From Rhizophagus irregularis (lineage: Eukaryota > Glomeromycota > Glomeromycetes > Glomerales > Glomeraceae), in assembly GCF_026210795.1 (NCBI RefSeq), contig NC_089455.1, forward strand, positions 806,001-870,000: a DNA stretch of 64,000 nt, given 5' to 3'. The position numbers and the translations under genes were made by a program. The notes under the pieces were generated by a model. That model did not search any database and was not told the DNA's origin. It saw nothing but the letters and a program-made list of their open reading frames with translations. This document shows positions 62,037 through 64,000 of the stretch, in pieces; the first letter of the stretch is position 1, and the number at the start of each line of letters is the position of its first letter.

Positions 62037-64000
62037 GATTTTTTTTAAAGGTACAAGATTAAAATAGGGAATATATTTAGGGTTTTCTTTTTTTTTTAGA
62101 AAAAAAAAGTGCGTCTTTTGATAAAAATAGGAATATATAATAAATAAAAAAAAAAAAATATCAAATTTTTTTTTTTTTTAGAAAAGGAGAAAAAAGAGGG
62201 AGAGGGAAATAAGTTTTCTTTCTTATTCTGTTGTGGCTATATATATATATATATATACACAAATTAATTTTTTTTTTTATTATTTGCCACTTTTATAAAC
62301 GGAAAAATATTTATGATATATAAATGATATAACCGATATAAATTTGTAAAAAAAAGGGATGATTGATGAACAAATATAAAATAAAATATATATATTTTTA
62401 GTTTAAATTATATTTGTTTTTTTTTTTTTGTTTTTATGTTTTTATTTTGTATTTGTTTATCTCTCTCTCTCTTTTTATTTTTTTTAACCGGGGGGTTTTT
62501 TTTTTCTTTTTCTCTCGTTTAAAAAAGAAAAAAAAATTTCAAAAAATTATTTTTTTTTAGAAAGAAAAAGAAAAATAACAAGGAAAAGAAAGCGTTATTT
62601 AAATAGTAAAAAGAAAATATATATTACAATATAAACAATATTTGTCCAGAATGTCTATGCGACTTATGCGGGGAGGAGATTAATGAGATTAATGGGAAAT
62701 CTGGGAAACAGTTGAATTATTTTACCTATTATGTATTTTATATAATTTATATTACCATTATTGTAAATATAAAGTAGTATAAAATTGATTAAGTACATAA
62801 AGTACATACGTAAATAAACTATTTAAAGTATTAGTTTATTTTAATATTGTAACATTTAGTTGTTAAAAAAAAAAATGTTGCATGAACATCCATCCTTTCT
62901 TTTTTTTTCTTTTTTTTTTTCTTCTCCAAGAAATCCTTGGCCTCCCTTCTAAATAGAGTTAATTATGTATCATGCACACATGCTTTTGTTTTACAAGAAA
63001 AGTTTTATTATATAAACGTAATTTTTATAATAATATTATTTATTTTAAATATTGTTGATAATAAATATCTATTATTTATTTATTTATTATTATTTATTAT
63101 TTACTTACTTTATTATGTATATTATGAGGAGAAATGTAAAAAGAATGAGGAGAGGGAGAAAATGATCGAATTTTGATATATCTCTCTTTCTCGGAATAAT
63201 TTTAAAATAAAATATAATAAAAAAAAAAATGCAAATGATCAAATTCATTCTAATAGTATGTAATGAAAAAAAAAACTAAAAAATTTCAAACAGATTCTGA
63301 AACGATAATAATTGAAATTGTTCGATTTTAAAAAATAACCTCTTTTGGATTAAATAAAAAATATGTAATTTTTCATTCCGCATCAAAAGAAAAAATAATA
63401 ATTTACAATGATTGTTAGAAGAAAATAAAAAAAATATTTTTTTAAATTACTTTTTATTATTACACAACAAAATATATCATTTATCCTATATAAAGGAATT
63501 ATTAATAAATTTATTTTTTTTGTAAATATTAAATTATTACAATTTTATATATATATATATATATATATAAAAGAAGCGAGATTATTAAAGTTAGATTTAC
63601 GATACATTAAAACAAATATTCTTCCTTTCTTCTTTTACCACCGATTCTCAATTGCAGATATGAAATCATTTTTCTTACGTTTCAAAAAAATCAAGTATAG
63701 AATCAGGTTTAAAATCTTGTTTATAAACTAGTTTATTCAAGGTCTAAACTCAGTTTAAACTTAGTTTGAACGCATTTACTTCTGATACACTTTATTTGTT
63801 ACCCCTCTTTTTTCCATTATACATCCATTATATATATTATATAATCATAATAAACATATTATATATATATATATATAACATAATAACATATATAACATAA
63901 TAACGTATCATTTATATATATATAACATAATAACATATATTCTTGTATATAACATGCCATATATATATTATATACCTCTCGAACTCGAACCATCAATTAA
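62037..64000. other. AT-rich upstream and terminal region
   Basis: No gene recognised. The first few hundred bases are presumably the promoter and leader of the coiled-coil gene, full of A and T runs. (AT)n microsatellites occur at 62239-62260, 63548-63570 and 63858-63878, and ATATAACATAATAAC is repeated several times in the last 150 bases. Confidence 0.55.

Overview
The window is AT-rich eukaryotic DNA that looks like a nuclear contig of a filamentous fungus, most probably an arbuscular mycorrhizal Rhizophagus-like species. The evidence is many short (50-150 nt) GT-AG introns, a fungal double-length phosphofructokinase, a fungal MAPK kinase, a complex I subunit (so not a Saccharomyces-type yeast), and a heavy load of hAT, CMC-type and Tc1/pogo-like DNA transposons. 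The species assignment is inference. I reconstructed exon structures by hand; in every intact spliced gene below the exon lengths sum to a whole number of codons.

Layout. 1-5 kb: one 12-exon acyl-CoA synthetase. 5-39 kb: a transposon graveyard. It holds a complete hAT element with a perfect 8-bp target duplication (8655-11099), several MITEs with identifiable target duplications, a tandem array split by an insertion, and a nested structure from 15.5 to 38.1 kb. The nested structure is layered as follows: an old CMC/KDZ-like transposase relic was hit by a hAT element (17444-37634, exact TSD). That element's transposase gene was then interrupted by a 17,041-bp element (18417-35457, 8-bp TSD with one mismatch, hAT-like TAAGG ends). 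The 17-kb element itself appears to contain a roughly 12.6-kb CACTA-like element (about 18712-31336) with subterminal repeat arrays and a decayed CMC/Plavaka-type transposase. Two paralogous genes for small SANT/Myb plus Arg-Ser-rich proteins ride in this structure; one is intact and one has a single nonsense codon.

39-62 kb: a gene-dense housekeeping block. In order: a small basic protein (+), SYLF/Ysc84-like (-), EngB-type mitochondrial GTPase (-), mitochondrial bL33 (+), NDUFB7 (-), U1 snRNP C (+), a tandem CsaA-like tRNA-binding-domain protein (+), an unrecognised fragment (+), 6-phosphofructokinase (-), GRASP (+), MAPK kinase (-), and a long coiled-coil tail-anchored protein (-). Two divergent gene pairs, EngB/bL33 and NDUFB7/U1C, share intergenic spacers of 152 bp each. 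Three adjacent genes serve mitochondria (GTPase for ribosome assembly, ribosomal protein, complex I subunit).

Points most worth a second look: the four-layer nested transposon, where removing 17 kb plus one TSD copy restores a transposase reading frame; the SANT-RS gene pair as possible transposon accessory genes; an apparent initiation codon split by an intron in bL33; a tandem CsaA-domain gene with no in-frame ATG; and a 923-bp insertion in a tandem repeat whose sister copies preserve the empty site.
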